Below, one piece after another: positions 9,101-18,864 of a DNA stretch of 47,821 nt (position 1 is its first letter; each line of letters opens with the position of its first letter). Under the pieces are notes generated by a model. That model saw only the letters and a list, made by a program, of their open reading frames with translations, was not told the DNA's origin and searched no databases. The translations under genes and the position numbers were made by a program. Source of the stretch: Oscillospiraceae bacterium (lineage in GTDB: Bacteria; Bacillota; Clostridia; Oscillospirales; Ruminococcaceae); the NCBI GenBank assembly GCA_900768125.1, contig CAAGBS010000012.1, forward strand, positions 1-47,821. Reading direction: 5' to 3'.

Positions 9101-9887
9101 TTATCTTCGAGATGATGTAGCGCGCGGCGTTCACCGCAAGCGGGGCGGGGTCGCGCAGCACGGAGGTGATGTTGAGATAGTTCGCGCCGTATGGCTCTTT
9201 CTGGTTGAATCCGGTGACCAGTACGTCTTCGGGTATATTCACGCCGCGCCTGGAAAGACAGGCAATGAGCTGCACGGCTGTGAGGTCGGAGCAGCAGAGT
9301 ATAGCGTCCGGAAGACCGTTGCTGATTAATTCGTCAGCTATTCCGGAGTAGTCTGACACCCAGTCCTTTCCGTGGTGAACGCGGTTTTCCGGTATATGGT
9401 AGCCGCGTTTTGACATCGCTTCAAGAAAATAGCGCTGAATGCTGTCGTGGAAGTCGTCCTGCGGGCCGCCGATGAAATCCAGCGTCTTTGCGCCGTGCAC
9501 GTCCATGACGTGGCTGACTATCATCTCAGCGGCGGGCCGGTAGTCATACAGGCAGTTGGTGAAGCCCTCTGTCTCGCAGTCTATCGCAACGACAGGACCC
9601 CTGAAATCGCTTTTTATGCGGGATATCAGCTTTTCGCGGGTGGGCACGTCGCTTATGCTTGACGGGAAAACAATAATACCGTCAAGCATATCGAGATTTA
9701 TCAGGTCGTAGACTGAGTTCTCAGCCGCGTCAAATTCAGAGTTGCCCGACATCATGAGCGATGAGAATATCGCAGCGTCCATATCGGCGGCGAAAAGCTC
9801 CCTCTGCACCTCGTGTAGGGAGCTTGCGAAGAAGACATATTCCGCTTCAGCGGCGATCAGTCCTATTAGTGGGCGGGATTTTTTCAA
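6168..9887 (-). CDS. LacI-like sensor / GGDEF / EAL cyclic-di-GMP protein with C-terminal beta-solenoid
   Basis: The product has about 1,239 residues. Residues 1-280 resemble the periplasmic-binding-like sensor of LacI regulators but lack the helix-turn-helix, and end in a CGCC cluster. A GGDEF domain follows (DSLTGLLNMRGY; signature degenerated to SGDEF). The EAL domain keeps its catalytic residues: EALMR, EFTEQ, AIDDYGTGYS, VVKIDRSLI, AEGVE and QGYY. It is therefore probably a working c-di-GMP phosphodiesterase, while cyclase activity is uncertain. The last 320 residues form a repeat of about 37 residues with GIGS-like turns (LGIGSLL, LGIGSFS, GGIGSFN, LGIGADK), predicted as a beta-solenoid. 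No signal peptide is visible. I take TTG at 9887 as the start, because AAAGGAG lies 8 bases upstream; an in-frame ATG at 9917 has no such site. Confidence 0.88.
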   Translation of the reverse strand: MKKSRPLIGLIAAEAEYVFFASSLHEVQRELFAADMDAAIFSSLMMSGNSEFDAAENSVYDLINLDMLDGIIVFPSSISDVPTREKLISRIKSDFRGPVVAIDCETEGFTNCLYDYRPAAEMIVSHVMDVHGAKTLDFIGGPQDDFHDSIQRYFLEAMSKRGYHIPENRVHHGKDWVSDYSGIADELISNGLPDAILCCSDLTAVQLIACLSRRGVNIPEDVLVTGFNQKEPYGANYLNITSVLRDPAPLAVNAARYIISKIKGTEYTPEPTDSCAEFRPGMTCGCCRPNIGTLCSEAACEMTVLQRNGMESYYNFMSEDLIGADTFYDYLWKMDWYTLFLGDFKGFWLCLNDQVMHNATPDPGFTDRINLAFRRTSAGSCVDLMAKFPRDILLPVIYDKRDHPSAFIFTALHFLGVNYGYVALSYGDSGNVYDHDYVKWLRTITCSLEKQRRHILYNDAVTDAQVRDSLTGLLNMRGYTRIMTERCGRFNDPKKLLRIISIDVENLRGINDTYGYAEGDKVLQSLGVALSSVAGENDVVVRVSGDEFFIAGVIDDGSFDDVPARLSSVVDSINHRDASEYGVNVYTASVSAPLTDKSVLEKLPYEAAYQRTLTKDNHTKMHKTAEVSSETFDPEERQKVVRLLNENLFTYNFQPIVSAKDGSIFAYEALMRSGDEFRLSPLTILTHAEALDRLQDVEKCTMFNTLRFAKENQELLKGKLLFINSIPACTLPDADFEQLYQLYGDIMEGIVVEFTEQTEASSSQLKTLLERSQRCGFKVAIDDYGTGYSNISNLLTFMPNVVKIDRSLIMNIHKDKRKKHFTRNIIDYAHDNNFMALAEGVELTEELQTVIAMGVDLIQGYYTAKPSAELISEIDPDISQEIAEYNRMNENRRTRKTYFTGDEREISLMALDLDNYTDIIINRMEYTLTGNKNYVSEMAVRAKDNINCRLNLVDITVQNESAGATITVGQNSSMTLNIIGEVTLTGGIYVPAGSSLKIIGDGKLRINSASQQTYAIGSGSTMPYGNIDICMNGGLYIHLDSEKSVAIGGRSNDGTSHINILCKELCIEQLGKKTLGIGSLLSGAEVSISGTSFSIEQHSKTALGIGSFSDPCYVDIKSGHANFTMSGDKVGGIGSFNSCGGSVKLSDVRVKTEFKAKEILGIGADKSFGEIMMNDCTFDSLIEGAESVAFGSADCEGTLSMSMCSGNITVRSGVKTLLGVKPENLISDHCIGLKFIDNE

Positions 9888-9958
9888 GACGATTTCTCCT
9901 TTGGCATTGTACCTCAATGCTTATTTATCTAAATAGAAATAAGTATATCTTACATTTT

Positions 9959-9988
9959 AGTATATCATAAAACACATGTTTTCTGCAA
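9959..9988 (-). promoter_or_regulatory. Promoter of the GGDEF/EAL gene
   Basis: On the minus strand TTGCAG (9983-9988), an 18-base spacer and TATACT (9959-9964) lie about 75 bases upstream of the TTG start. The 315-base gap between this gene and the symporter gene holds only this promoter and the divergent one at 10127. Confidence 0.55.
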
Positions 9989-10126
9989 CAATAGGCAGAT
10001 GTTTTTGTTTAAATTTACTACTTTTTTTAGTGAAAATTACATGCGGCTTTTCAAATCGGCTATGGGCGGGTTTTCTCAATGTCATATTCACCAAGAAAAT
10101 TTGTGCAAAATGCCGTACCTCGGGAT

Positions 10127-10155
10127 TTGCAATTTTCGCCGGAATAGTGTATAAT
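10127..10155 (+). promoter_or_regulatory. Promoter of the Na+/alanine symporter gene
   Basis: TTGCAA (10127-10132), a 17-base spacer and a perfect TATAAT (10150-10155) lie 48 bases before the start codon. Confidence 0.75.
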
Positions 10156-10202
10156 TAAATAGATTATTGTCGGTAAATCTATTTTCAGGAGTTGCGATAC
10201 AT

Positions 10203-11786
<1,584 letters not shown>

Positions 11787-11802
11787 ATAAACTGAACATA
11801 AT

Positions 11803-11833
11803 ATCCGGGGGCTCTGCTCTCGGATTTTTTTTG
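11803..11833 (+). terminator. Terminator of the symporter gene
   Basis: ATCCGGGGGC and GCTCTCGGAT pair over 10 bp (two G-U) with a TCT loop, followed by eight T. Confidence 0.85.
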
Positions 11834-11840
11834 CGTGAAT

Positions 11841-11875
11841 AAAAAAGCGCGGGCACATCTCTGCACCCGCGCCTT
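11841..11875 (-). terminator. Terminator of pckG
   Basis: GCGCGGG and CCCGCGC (11847-11853 and 11866-11872) form a GC-only stem. On the minus strand it is followed by a run of six T. Confidence 0.8.
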
Positions 11876-11905
11876 ATTATTGATTCATGGCATTACGCCG
11901 CGAGA

Positions 11906-13762
11906 TCAAGCCTTGTTGAGTCTTGCTTCGATCTTGTCAAGCTCATCGTAGAGAGCCTGAGGAATGTTGCCGCCCTTAGCCTTGATATCATCGTTGTAAT
12001 ATCTGCGCATTTCAGCGATCTCTTTCTTCCAGAGGTCAACGTCTACTGCAAGCAGCTTGTCCTCAACTTCGGAAGTAACCTCGTCCTCGATGCCCTTGAG
12101 GTTGATGTCGCCCTTCTTAGGCAGGAAGCCGATAGGAGTCTCAACAGCGTCAACTGTGCCCTCGCATCTCCTGATGATCCAGTCGAGTACGCGCATGTTG
12201 TCGCCGAAGCCCGGCCAGATGAAGTTGCCGTTCTCGTCCTGCTTGAACCAGTTAACGTTGAAGATCTTAGGAGCCTTGTCGCCGAGCTTCTCGCCCATCT
12301 CGAGCCAGTGTGCCCAGTAGTCGCCTACGTTGTAACCGATGAACGGCTTCATAGCCATAGGATCGTGACGGAGAACGCCTACAGCGCCGGTAGCAGCAGC
12401 GGTGGTCTCAGAGGAAACAGCGGAACCCATGTAGGTGCCGTGTACCCAGTCGAAGGACTGATATACCAGCGGAGTTGTGGAAGCGCGTCTGCCGCCGAAG
12501 ATGATAGCGCTTACAGGAACGCCGTCCGGGTTGTTGAACTCAGGGGATACGCACGGGCAGTTTACAGCCGGAGCGGTGAATCTGGAGTTCGGGTGAGCGA
12601 GCTTCTTGTTCTTGCCGGTAGCGGGGTCGATCTCAGAGGTGAACTCAACGCCGTTTACCTTTGCGCCCTTCCACTCTGTTGCGTCAACAGGCGGGTTCTT
12701 GTCGAGACCCTCCCACCAAACGGTGTTTTCTGCATTGTTGAGTGCAACGTTGGTGAAGATGGTGTTCTTCATTGTGGAAGCGAGAGCGTTGTAGTTGGAC
12801 TTAGCGTTTGTGCCGGGAGCAACGCCGAAGAAGCCGTTCTCAGGGTTGATGGCGTAGAGTCTGCCGTCCTTGCCGGGCTTCATCCATGCGATATCGTCGC
12901 CAACGGTGTAAACCTTGTAGCCCTGCTCCTGATAAACTGCGGGAGGAATGAGCATTGCGAGGTTGGTCTTGCCGCATGCGGAGGGGAACGCAGCGGTGAT
13001 ATACTTCATATCGCCGTCGGGCTTCTTAACGCCGAGGATAAGCATGTGCTCAGCCATCCAGCCTTCGTTCTTGCCCTGATAGGAAGCGATACGCAGAGCG
13101 AAGCACTTCTTGCCGAGCAGAACGTTTCCGCCGTAAGCGGAGTTGATGGACCAGATAGTGTTCTCCTCGGGGAACTGAACGATATATCTCTTCTCGGGGT
13201 CAACGTCAGCCTTGCTGTGCAGACCGCGAACGAAGTCGTTGGAGGTGTCGCCGAGGTTCTTGAAAGCGTCAGCGCCCATTCTGGTCATGATGTTCATGTT
13301 CAGAACAACGTAGATGGAGTCGGTCAGCTCAACGCCTACCTTTGCGAGGGAGGAGCCGATCGGACCCATGGAGTACGGGATAACGTACATTGTTCTGCCC
13401 TTCATTACGCCGTCGTACATCGGGGTGAGCATTGCCTTCATTTCCTTGGGGTCCATCCAGTTGTTGGTAGGGCCTGCGTCCTTCTTCTCGCGGCAGCAGA
13501 TGAAAGTTCTGTCCTCAACTCTTGCAACGTCGTTGGGGAGGGTTCTGTGATACAGGCAGCCGGGGAGCTTCTCCGGGTTCAGTCTGTACATCTTGTCCTT
13601 ATTGCCGTCGGGCAGGGAGCAAACCTCGTCGGTAAGCTCGGCGAGCTGCTCCTTGGAGCCGTCGATCCAGATCACCTGGTCAGGCTTGGTGAGAGCTACC
13701 ATCTCGTCTACCCACTTGATAACGTTAGGGTTCTTGGTCAGTACACCGGGATTTCTTGCCAT
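11906..13762 (-). CDS. pckG: Phosphoenolpyruvate carboxykinase (GTP)
   Basis: PckG interconverts oxaloacetate + GTP and phosphoenolpyruvate + CO2 + GDP. In anaerobes it often runs towards oxaloacetate for anaplerosis. The 618-residue length matches the GTP-dependent family. It has the kinase P-loop PSACGKTN (about residues 260-267), the metal-binding GDDIAWMKPG (288-297) and the guanine-binding FFGVAPGT (311-318). AAGGAG precedes the ATG. The regular, restricted codon use suggests high expression, in line with its consensus-like promoter. It is transcribed alone. Confidence 0.96.
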   Translation of the reverse strand: MARNPGVLTKNPNVIKWVDEMVALTKPDQVIWIDGSKEQLAELTDEVCSLPDGNKDKMYRLNPEKLPGCLYHRTLPNDVARVEDRTFICCREKKDAGPTNNWMDPKEMKAMLTPMYDGVMKGRTMYVIPYSMGPIGSSLAKVGVELTDSIYVVLNMNIMTRMGADAFKNLGDTSNDFVRGLHSKADVDPEKRYIVQFPEENTIWSINSAYGGNVLLGKKCFALRIASYQGKNEGWMAEHMLILGVKKPDGDMKYITAAFPSACGKTNLAMLIPPAVYQEQGYKVYTVGDDIAWMKPGKDGRLYAINPENGFFGVAPGTNAKSNYNALASTMKNTIFTNVALNNAENTVWWEGLDKNPPVDATEWKGAKVNGVEFTSEIDPATGKNKKLAHPNSRFTAPAVNCPCVSPEFNNPDGVPVSAIIFGGRRASTTPLVYQSFDWVHGTYMGSAVSSETTAAATGAVGVLRHDPMAMKPFIGYNVGDYWAHWLEMGEKLGDKAPKIFNVNWFKQDENGNFIWPGFGDNMRVLDWIIRRCEGTVDAVETPIGFLPKKGDINLKGIEDEVTSEVEDKLLAVDVDLWKKEIAEMRRYYNDDIKAKGGNIPQALYDELDKIEARLNKA

Positions 13763-13848
13763 AATAGTTATCTCCTTCTGAAATTTTTTTGGAATACGAG
13801 AAAGTGCGCGGCTTCAGAACGGCTGCATACACTTCCTCCACAAATACC

Positions 13849-13877
13849 ATTATACCCGAAATTCTGCAATAAGTCAA
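13849..13877 (-). promoter_or_regulatory. Promoter of pckG
   Basis: Minus-strand TTGACT (13872-13877), a 17-base spacer and TATAAT (13849-13854). It gives a leader of about 80 bases before the start codon. Confidence 0.75.
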
Positions 13878-13990
13878 GTCGTAATCTTTGATTTTTTGAG
13901 AATTTTTTAACAAATATATGTTATTTTAATATATTCATTATGCAGACTGCCGGAATCCGCCGGCTGCGGTAATTTTACGGGGAAAATCGC

Positions 13991-14038
13991 GAAAAAAGCA
14001 AAACAGGGAATGAATCAATGGTTCTTTCCCTGTTTTGC
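13991..14038 (-). terminator. Terminator downstream of the DHHW/MBOAT genes
   Basis: GCAAAACAGGGAA (13998-14010) and TTCCCTGTTTTGC (14026-14038) form a perfect 13-bp stem followed on the minus strand by TTTTTTC. It lies on the far side of the repeat cluster at 14055-14409 from the genes it would end. A shorter T run on the other side makes it potentially bidirectional. Confidence 0.75.
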
Positions 14039-14054
14039 AATTTTTGATTCTTAT

Positions 14055-14260
14055 GTAGGGGAGGGGCTTGCCCCTCCCGCTGCAGGCGGCTTCAATATTC
14101 GAGAGGGGCAGACAGGACGTCTGCCCGTACCGCCTCCAGCGGCGCATGGACGCGCCGCAATCAAGGGCGGGAGGGGCAGACAGGACGTCTGCCCGCACCG
14201 CCCCCAGCGGCGCATGGACGCGCCGCATTCAAGGGCGGGAGGGGCAAGCCCCTCCCCTAC
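14055..14260. repeat. Composite palindromic repeat cluster with two tandem units
   Basis: The cluster opens with the GGGAGGGGC palindrome (14055-14080). Two near-identical units of about 70 bases follow (about 14102-14170 and 14171-14240). Each has GGCAGAC-aggac-GTCTGCC, a C-rich linker and GCGGCGC-atggac-GCGCCGC. A final GGGAGGGGC palindrome closes it. With the copies at 14305 and 14373 it fills most of the 660-base gap between pckG and the DHHW gene. No gene is visible in it. Confidence 0.85.
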
Positions 14261-14304
14261 GCATGATTCCGGAATGCTCCGCGTAGTTATTAAATTACAA
14301 AAAT

Positions 14305-14331
14305 GTAGGGGGCGGAGCTTGCTCCGCCCGC
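14305..14331. repeat. Variant palindromic repeat (GGGCGGAGC module)
   Basis: GGGCGGAGC-tt-GCTCCGCCC has the same layout and flanks (GTAG...CGC) as the GGGAGGGGC module. Both arms have changed together. Confidence 0.75.
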
Positions 14332-14372
14332 ATATATAAATTCCGCAATGAAATCCTGCCGCGCAATAAAAA

Positions 14373-14409
14373 GCGGGAGGGGCAGACAGGACGTCTGCCC
14401 CTCCCCTAC
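14373..14409. repeat. Nested palindromic repeat
   Basis: An outer GGGAGGGGCAGAC arm pairs with GTCTGCCCCTCCC around an AGGAC loop. It fuses the two repeat modules into one hairpin of about 13 bp. Confidence 0.8.
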
Positions 14410-14427
14410 GATGGTTTGCGAAATATC

Positions 14428-15648
14428 CTATTTCGTCATAGAGATCTTCCTGATGTCGAGGTCGCTGCTGAATGTCACGGCGTTGAACATGAACATAGCC
14501 TGCTGATATTCGCCGAGGTCGATGAACTTGTTGAGGTCGGTGTTGATGTAGCGCATATCGACCATGGTTATCCTGCTGTAGTGGTTGGCGAGGAACGGCA
14601 CGAGGCTGTGCGCGTAGCTGTCCTTGATGAGGAGCAGGTTCTTGCCGTTGTCCACGTCCGTCTCGATGGTGACGAGCGGGGAATTGCTGCCGGTGAAGCT
14701 GGAGTACTTATCCTTGACGTCGAGGTAGCTGCGGACGTAAAGGCTGTCGTAAACGGTCTCCTTTCTGCCGTCGAACACGGTCATCTTTATCTTCGGACCG
14801 CCGGAGGCGAGGTGGTAGTAGTCGATGCTGTCCGGGGTGACGGAGTTATCCAGCGTCTTGGAGTACAGCGTGCCGCGGAAGCTGCTGCTTGCGGTCTCGA
14901 TGTTGAACTGGTCGAGGGAATACGCGCTGTAGCCCAGGGTCTTAGCCGCCGCGCAGTACGCGTAGTAAGCGCCGAGGCTGGTCCAGTGGTGGTCGGTGCG
15001 GTAGTAGACGTAATCGGAGCCGTGACCCGAGAGGAAGCTCAGGCAGTCGATGGTGGTCAGCCCGTTTATCTTCTTGTAGCAATCGTCGATGAACGACTTC
15101 TCGCTGAGGCAGCCCGCGTAGGAGGGTATCTTCGAGCTGAAAATCTCCTGCGAGGTCGGCGCGAGCATGAAGCTGCACTGGATATCCGGGTGGTTCTCGG
15201 CGAAGCGGTTGACGGCGTTGAGGGAAGTCTCGATCGTGTCCTTGTCGTAGGACTTGAAAGCCTGTATCATCTGACCGTCCACGGTGTAGACTCCGTTTAT
15301 CTCCTTTTTTCCGGCGAGAACTTCCATCTCGTTGCGGGCGCGCACCCAGTCCTCGCGTCCCACGAGGTGGTCGGAGAAATAGGTCTCGAACTTATCCATC
15401 CAGCTGTCATCGTCGCGGGTGGTGATGTCCTCCCAGCGGACAGCGCCGAGGACGTCACCGAGGTTCTCCGCCTTGTCCATCTTTGTGTGGTTGACTATAT
15501 CCGGGAACTTCGCGAGGGTGCGGTTCTCGTTCTCGCTGCGCTCCTGCTTCGGGAGAACTATGGTCGCGGCGGGAATGGCGAGCAGTATCACGGCGAAAAT
15601 CGCCGCGGTGAGCTTCGCGGGCGTCATGCGGAATTTTTTCTTATCCAT
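14428..15648 (-). CDS. DHHW family protein (AlgX/AlgJ-like, SGNH-type)
   Basis: This protein of 406 residues has one N-terminal membrane anchor (about residues 13-31) and an extracytoplasmic domain. The family motif DHHW is at residues 219-222 (RTDHHWTSLGAYY). Such proteins work with MBOAT acyltransferases to O-acetylate secreted or cell-wall polysaccharides, as AlgJ/AlgX do with AlgI. The MBOAT gene ends only 13 bases upstream, and the start has AAGGAG before it. The substrate polysaccharide cannot be told from sequence. Confidence 0.88.
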   Translation of the reverse strand: MDKKKFRMTPAKLTAAIFAVILLAIPAATIVLPKQERSENENRTLAKFPDIVNHTKMDKAENLGDVLGAVRWEDITTRDDDSWMDKFETYFSDHLVGREDWVRARNEMEVLAGKKEINGVYTVDGQMIQAFKSYDKDTIETSLNAVNRFAENHPDIQCSFMLAPTSQEIFSSKIPSYAGCLSEKSFIDDCYKKINGLTTIDCLSFLSGHGSDYVYYRTDHHWTSLGAYYAYCAAAKTLGYSAYSLDQFNIETASSSFRGTLYSKTLDNSVTPDSIDYYHLASGGPKIKMTVFDGRKETVYDSLYVRSYLDVKDKYSSFTGSNSPLVTIETDVDNGKNLLLIKDSYAHSLVPFLANHYSRITMVDMRYINTDLNKFIDLGEYQQAMFMFNAVTFSSDLDIRKISMTK

Positions 15649-15661
15649 TGTTTCTCCTTTC

Positions 15662-17092
15662 TCAGAAATTGAAGTACAGGAACGGGTTGTAGTTAGAGGT
15701 GGAGAGGTACGCTATCGAGGCCAGCATGATGACCGTATCCACCGCCGGGAAGCCGTACTGCACCCATGTGGGAGCCTTTTTCCGGATATATTCCGCAGCG
15801 TTCTTGAGCACGTCGGAGCTGCCGAAAATGCATACAGCGAATATTATTCCGTAGTTTACGAGGTAGTTCACCGCGGTGTTGTCGATGAACGTTCCGTTCG
15901 CGCCGAACATGGCGGAGATGAACGTCCACACCTGACCGAAAACGTCCCCGAAAGCGACTGTGCCGGGCGCGACCGCGTCGAACAGAACCCAGCCGAAGAC
16001 CACCATCACGAACGTATACAGCCAGCTGAAGAACGCGGGTATCTTCTCCAGTATCTTCCCGAGGAACAGCCGTTCAATAACTATCAGTATGCCGAAATAG
16101 GTTCCCCACAGCATGAAGTTCCAGCTTGCGCCGTGCCAGATACCGGTTATCGTCCAGACCACCAGCAGGTTGATTATGGTGCGGGGGAGACCCTTGCGGC
16201 TTCCGCCCATCGGGAAGTAGATGTAGCTCTTGAACCAGTCGCCGAGGGTGATGTGCCACCGCCGCCAGAATTCCGAAACGCTGTGCGACATATAGGGGTA
16301 GTTGAAGTTCTCCGGGAAATGGAAGCCCATCATCTTTCCGAGACCTATCGCCATATCGGAGTATCCGCTGAAATCGAAGTAGATCTGGAACGTGAAAGCG
16401 AGTATGCCGAGCCACGCGGTGACTGCGGAAAGCTCCCCGTAGTCCAGCGCCTTTATCTCGGTCCAGAGAAGCCCTATGTTGTTTGCGATGAGGACTTTCT
16501 TGCCCAGCCCGACTATGAAGCGTGAGATACCGTCCCCGACCATCTTTTCGGTGATGGTGCGCTCGTCTATCTCATTCTGGATATCCTCGTAGCGGACGAT
16601 AGGCCCTGCGACGATCTGCGGGAACAGCGTCACGAACGCCATGAAGCTGGCGGCGTTCTTCTGCACCTTTATCTGCCGGCGGTAGAGGTCGATGGTGTAG
16701 CTCATCGACTGGAACGTGAAGAAGCTGATGCCGATAGGCAGCGGCAGGTTGGGATTCGGTATAGCAAGCCCGAATCCGGCGTTCAGCGCTTCGATTATGA
16801 ACCCGAGGTACTTGAACGTAGCGAGAAGCCCGATGTTCATTATCAGCGAGACCAGCAGGCAGGCTGTCCGCACCTTCGGGCGGTCGTCGTACTTATCTAT
16901 AATGCGCCCGGCGGTGTAGTCGATGAACGTGGAGAGGATCATCACCAGGACGTAGACAGGTTCGCCCCACGCGTAGAAAACGAGGCCGCTTATCAGAATG
17001 ACGACGTTCTTCGCTTTCTTCGGCACGAGGTAGTAAAGTATCAGCGTTATCGGAAGAAACGCAAACAGGAATGTTAAGCTGGAAAATACCAT
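15662..17092 (-). CDS. MBOAT family O-acyltransferase (AlgI-like)
   Basis: This polytopic membrane acyltransferase of 476 residues is predicted to move acetyl groups across the membrane to a surface polysaccharide. The catalytic histidine segment TGIWHGASWNFMLWG is present, along with the family motifs FFTFQSMSYTIDLYR and FDFSGYSDMAIGLGKM. About ten hydrophobic segments are visible. The ATG at 17092 is preferred because GAAGGGG lies just upstream; an in-frame ATG at 17131 lacks one. It forms a two-gene unit with the DHHW protein. Confidence 0.93.
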   Translation of the reverse strand: MVFSSLTFLFAFLPITLILYYLVPKKAKNVVILISGLVFYAWGEPVYVLVMILSTFIDYTAGRIIDKYDDRPKVRTACLLVSLIMNIGLLATFKYLGFIIEALNAGFGLAIPNPNLPLPIGISFFTFQSMSYTIDLYRRQIKVQKNAASFMAFVTLFPQIVAGPIVRYEDIQNEIDERTITEKMVGDGISRFIVGLGKKVLIANNIGLLWTEIKALDYGELSAVTAWLGILAFTFQIYFDFSGYSDMAIGLGKMMGFHFPENFNYPYMSHSVSEFWRRWHITLGDWFKSYIYFPMGGSRKGLPRTIINLLVVWTITGIWHGASWNFMLWGTYFGILIVIERLFLGKILEKIPAFFSWLYTFVMVVFGWVLFDAVAPGTVAFGDVFGQVWTFISAMFGANGTFIDNTAVNYLVNYGIIFAVCIFGSSDVLKNAAEYIRKKAPTWVQYGFPAVDTVIMLASIAYLSTSNYNPFLYFNF

Positions 17093-17164
17093 AAATGCCC
17101 CTTCAGTTTTTGGAATTGCTGAACAAAACAACGCGCACTTACGGTCCTTATCCTGCGCCGCGCT

Positions 17165-17770
17165 TTATTCATCTTGTTCTTCGTCCATCTTGCGGACGGC
17201 TTCTATAAATTCGCTGCGGGAGAACATCTTGTTCCCCGTCTCCAGCAGCAGCTTTGCGGAAAGCAGCTCCGGCAGTCCCAGGCGCTTTTGCAGCCTGCGG
17301 CGGCGCTCCGCGGAGTTATCGGAGCCTGTAAGCCCCAGTTCCATCAGGTCGGCGCGGGTGAGCGGCTCCTCGGCGCCTGCGGGAGTTTCGCCGTCTATTT
17401 CAGCGCCGCAGTTTTTAAGCGCCTGTATCAGCAGCTCGTCCGGAATGCCCTCAACGCCGAGTTTCCCCTGTTTCGAGGGCTGGAGCTTCCTGCGCTCCTT
17501 GCCGAAAATATCCGGCGTGACCGCATTCAGCACCTCGCCGCTTTTCACGATGCTGCGAATGAACGAGCGTATCTGGAAGCCCGCGCTGTCGCTGTCGGTG
17601 AGTATGATTATTCCGGTCTTCGCGGCGAGGGACTTTATAAGTTCCTGCTTTTCCGCGTCCTTGTAGATGGAGAATCCGTTGGTGCAGACTATCACCGTAT
17701 CCACGATGTTGGAGAGCCGTATCTTGTCATACCTGCCCTCTACTATTATTGCTTGTCTGACGCGAATCAT
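17165..17770 (-). CDS. rnmV: Ribonuclease M5 (5S rRNA maturation)
   Basis: RNase M5 cuts the 5S rRNA precursor in low-GC Gram-positives. The 201-residue protein has a Toprim domain at its N-terminus (QAIIVEGRYDK with the catalytic Glu, and IILTDSDSAG with the metal-binding Asp pair). A C-terminal DUF4093-type region follows (LGLTGSDNSAERRRRLQKRL). The start at 17770 is supported by AAAGG 9 bases upstream and by a 4-base ATGA overlap with the end of holA, indicating translational coupling. In many Firmicutes rnmV sits beside ksgA; here it follows holA. Confidence 0.9.
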   Translation of the reverse strand: MIRVRQAIIVEGRYDKIRLSNIVDTVIVCTNGFSIYKDAEKQELIKSLAAKTGIIILTDSDSAGFQIRSFIRSIVKSGEVLNAVTPDIFGKERRKLQPSKQGKLGVEGIPDELLIQALKNCGAEIDGETPAGAEEPLTRADLMELGLTGSDNSAERRRRLQKRLGLPELLSAKLLLETGNKMFSRSEFIEAVRKMDEEQDE

Positions 17771-18864
17771 ACCCGTGCGCCTTTCAGAGCGGAAATTTCC
17801 GTGAACGCGCGTTCCAGCAGAATGCGTGTGTCGGTCTTGGAGGAGTTCATCAGGCGGTTTGTGCGGAAAAGAATATCCATGCAGCCGTTGAGGTAGCCGT
17901 CTGAAAGCCCTCTGGCGCGGGTGCACGCCTTTCCGAAGTAGAAAGCCCTGCCGCCGAAGCAGCCGAAATCAGCCGCCGCCTGCTGGGAGCTTTTTCCGGC
18001 TTTCACGGCGAGCTTCCCGCGGAAGCAGTCCACGAAAGCGCCGGAAACCGCCGCGAGGATAAGCACCGGCTCCACGCGCTGCTGATAGAGGTCGTCCAGC
18101 ATGCTGAGCGCCGCGCCGCAGTTCCCCTGGAACAGCAGTTCGGAGAGGTCGTAGGCGCTTGCGTCAAGCGTTCTGGGGACTAACGCGCTGATGTCATCAC
18201 GGGTTATTTCTCCGCTCTGGCGGTAGGTGCACAGCTTCTCCACCTCGGTCTGGAGGAGGGTCAGCGAGCAGCCGCAGCGCTCCGCGAGGAAAGCCGCGTT
18301 CTGCGGGGAGATGGTGCAGCCGGACTTCGCGGCTTTCTTCGCCGCCATTCCCGCGGCTGCGTTCACGCCCATCAGCGGGAAGCGGCAGACTGCGCCGCAC
18401 TTTTCCACTGCGGAGATCAGCTTTTTGGTCTTCGCCTTGGGCTTCATGTCGTCGATGGGCTGCGATGTCTCAGCGAACACCAGCACGGAGGTCTCCGGGA
18501 TATTCTCGATGAGCCACAGCAGCGAGCGGCTTTTCGTGCCCTTGACGGTCTTGCTTTCGAAGATATCCACCGGGATATCCTCGGGGTCGAGGTCGGTTAT
18601 CACCGCGACCTTGTTCGGCGCGAAAAACGGGACGCTCTCCAGGAAATCCGAGAGTCTGTCCAGGTCGGGGACCCCGCGCAGCTTCAGCAGGTTCAGCCCG
18701 TCGCCCTCACGCGCCCCGGCGGCGTTTATCAGCATATCGACATACGTTCGGGTGAGGAAGTCCTCGTCGCCGTAGAAGAAGTACACGGGGCGCAGCCTGC
18801 CCGCTTTCAGCTCGCTCCGCAGGGTCGCTTCCGCGGTGAGCGCAAATACCGGTCCTCTCGCCAT
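17767..18864 (-). CDS. holA: DNA polymerase III subunit delta
   Basis: HolA opens the sliding clamp as part of the clamp loader. The 365-residue protein matches the family in length and in its N-terminal segment (RPVYFFYGDEDFLTRTYVD), which lies where the Walker A region would be but is degenerate, as usual for delta. LAERCGCSLTLLQTEVEKLC and YDLSELLFQGN are typical of domains II and III. The start overlaps the HIT gene stop by one base (TAATG). The stop overlaps rnmV by four bases. Confidence 0.93.
   Translation of the reverse strand: MARGPVFALTAEATLRSELKAGRLRPVYFFYGDEDFLTRTYVDMLINAAGAREGDGLNLLKLRGVPDLDRLSDFLESVPFFAPNKVAVITDLDPEDIPVDIFESKTVKGTKSRSLLWLIENIPETSVLVFAETSQPIDDMKPKAKTKKLISAVEKCGAVCRFPLMGVNAAAGMAAKKAAKSGCTISPQNAAFLAERCGCSLTLLQTEVEKLCTYRQSGEITRDDISALVPRTLDASAYDLSELLFQGNCGAALSMLDDLYQQRVEPVLILAAVSGAFVDCFRGKLAVKAGKSSQQAAADFGCFGGRAFYFGKACTRARGLSDGYLNGCMDILFRTNRLMNSSKTDTRILLERAFTEISALKGARV

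Noticed and set aside
12308..13891. 527-codon open frame antisense to pckG
   Set aside because: Shadow of the regular codon use in pckG; no ribosome binding site or recognisable domain.
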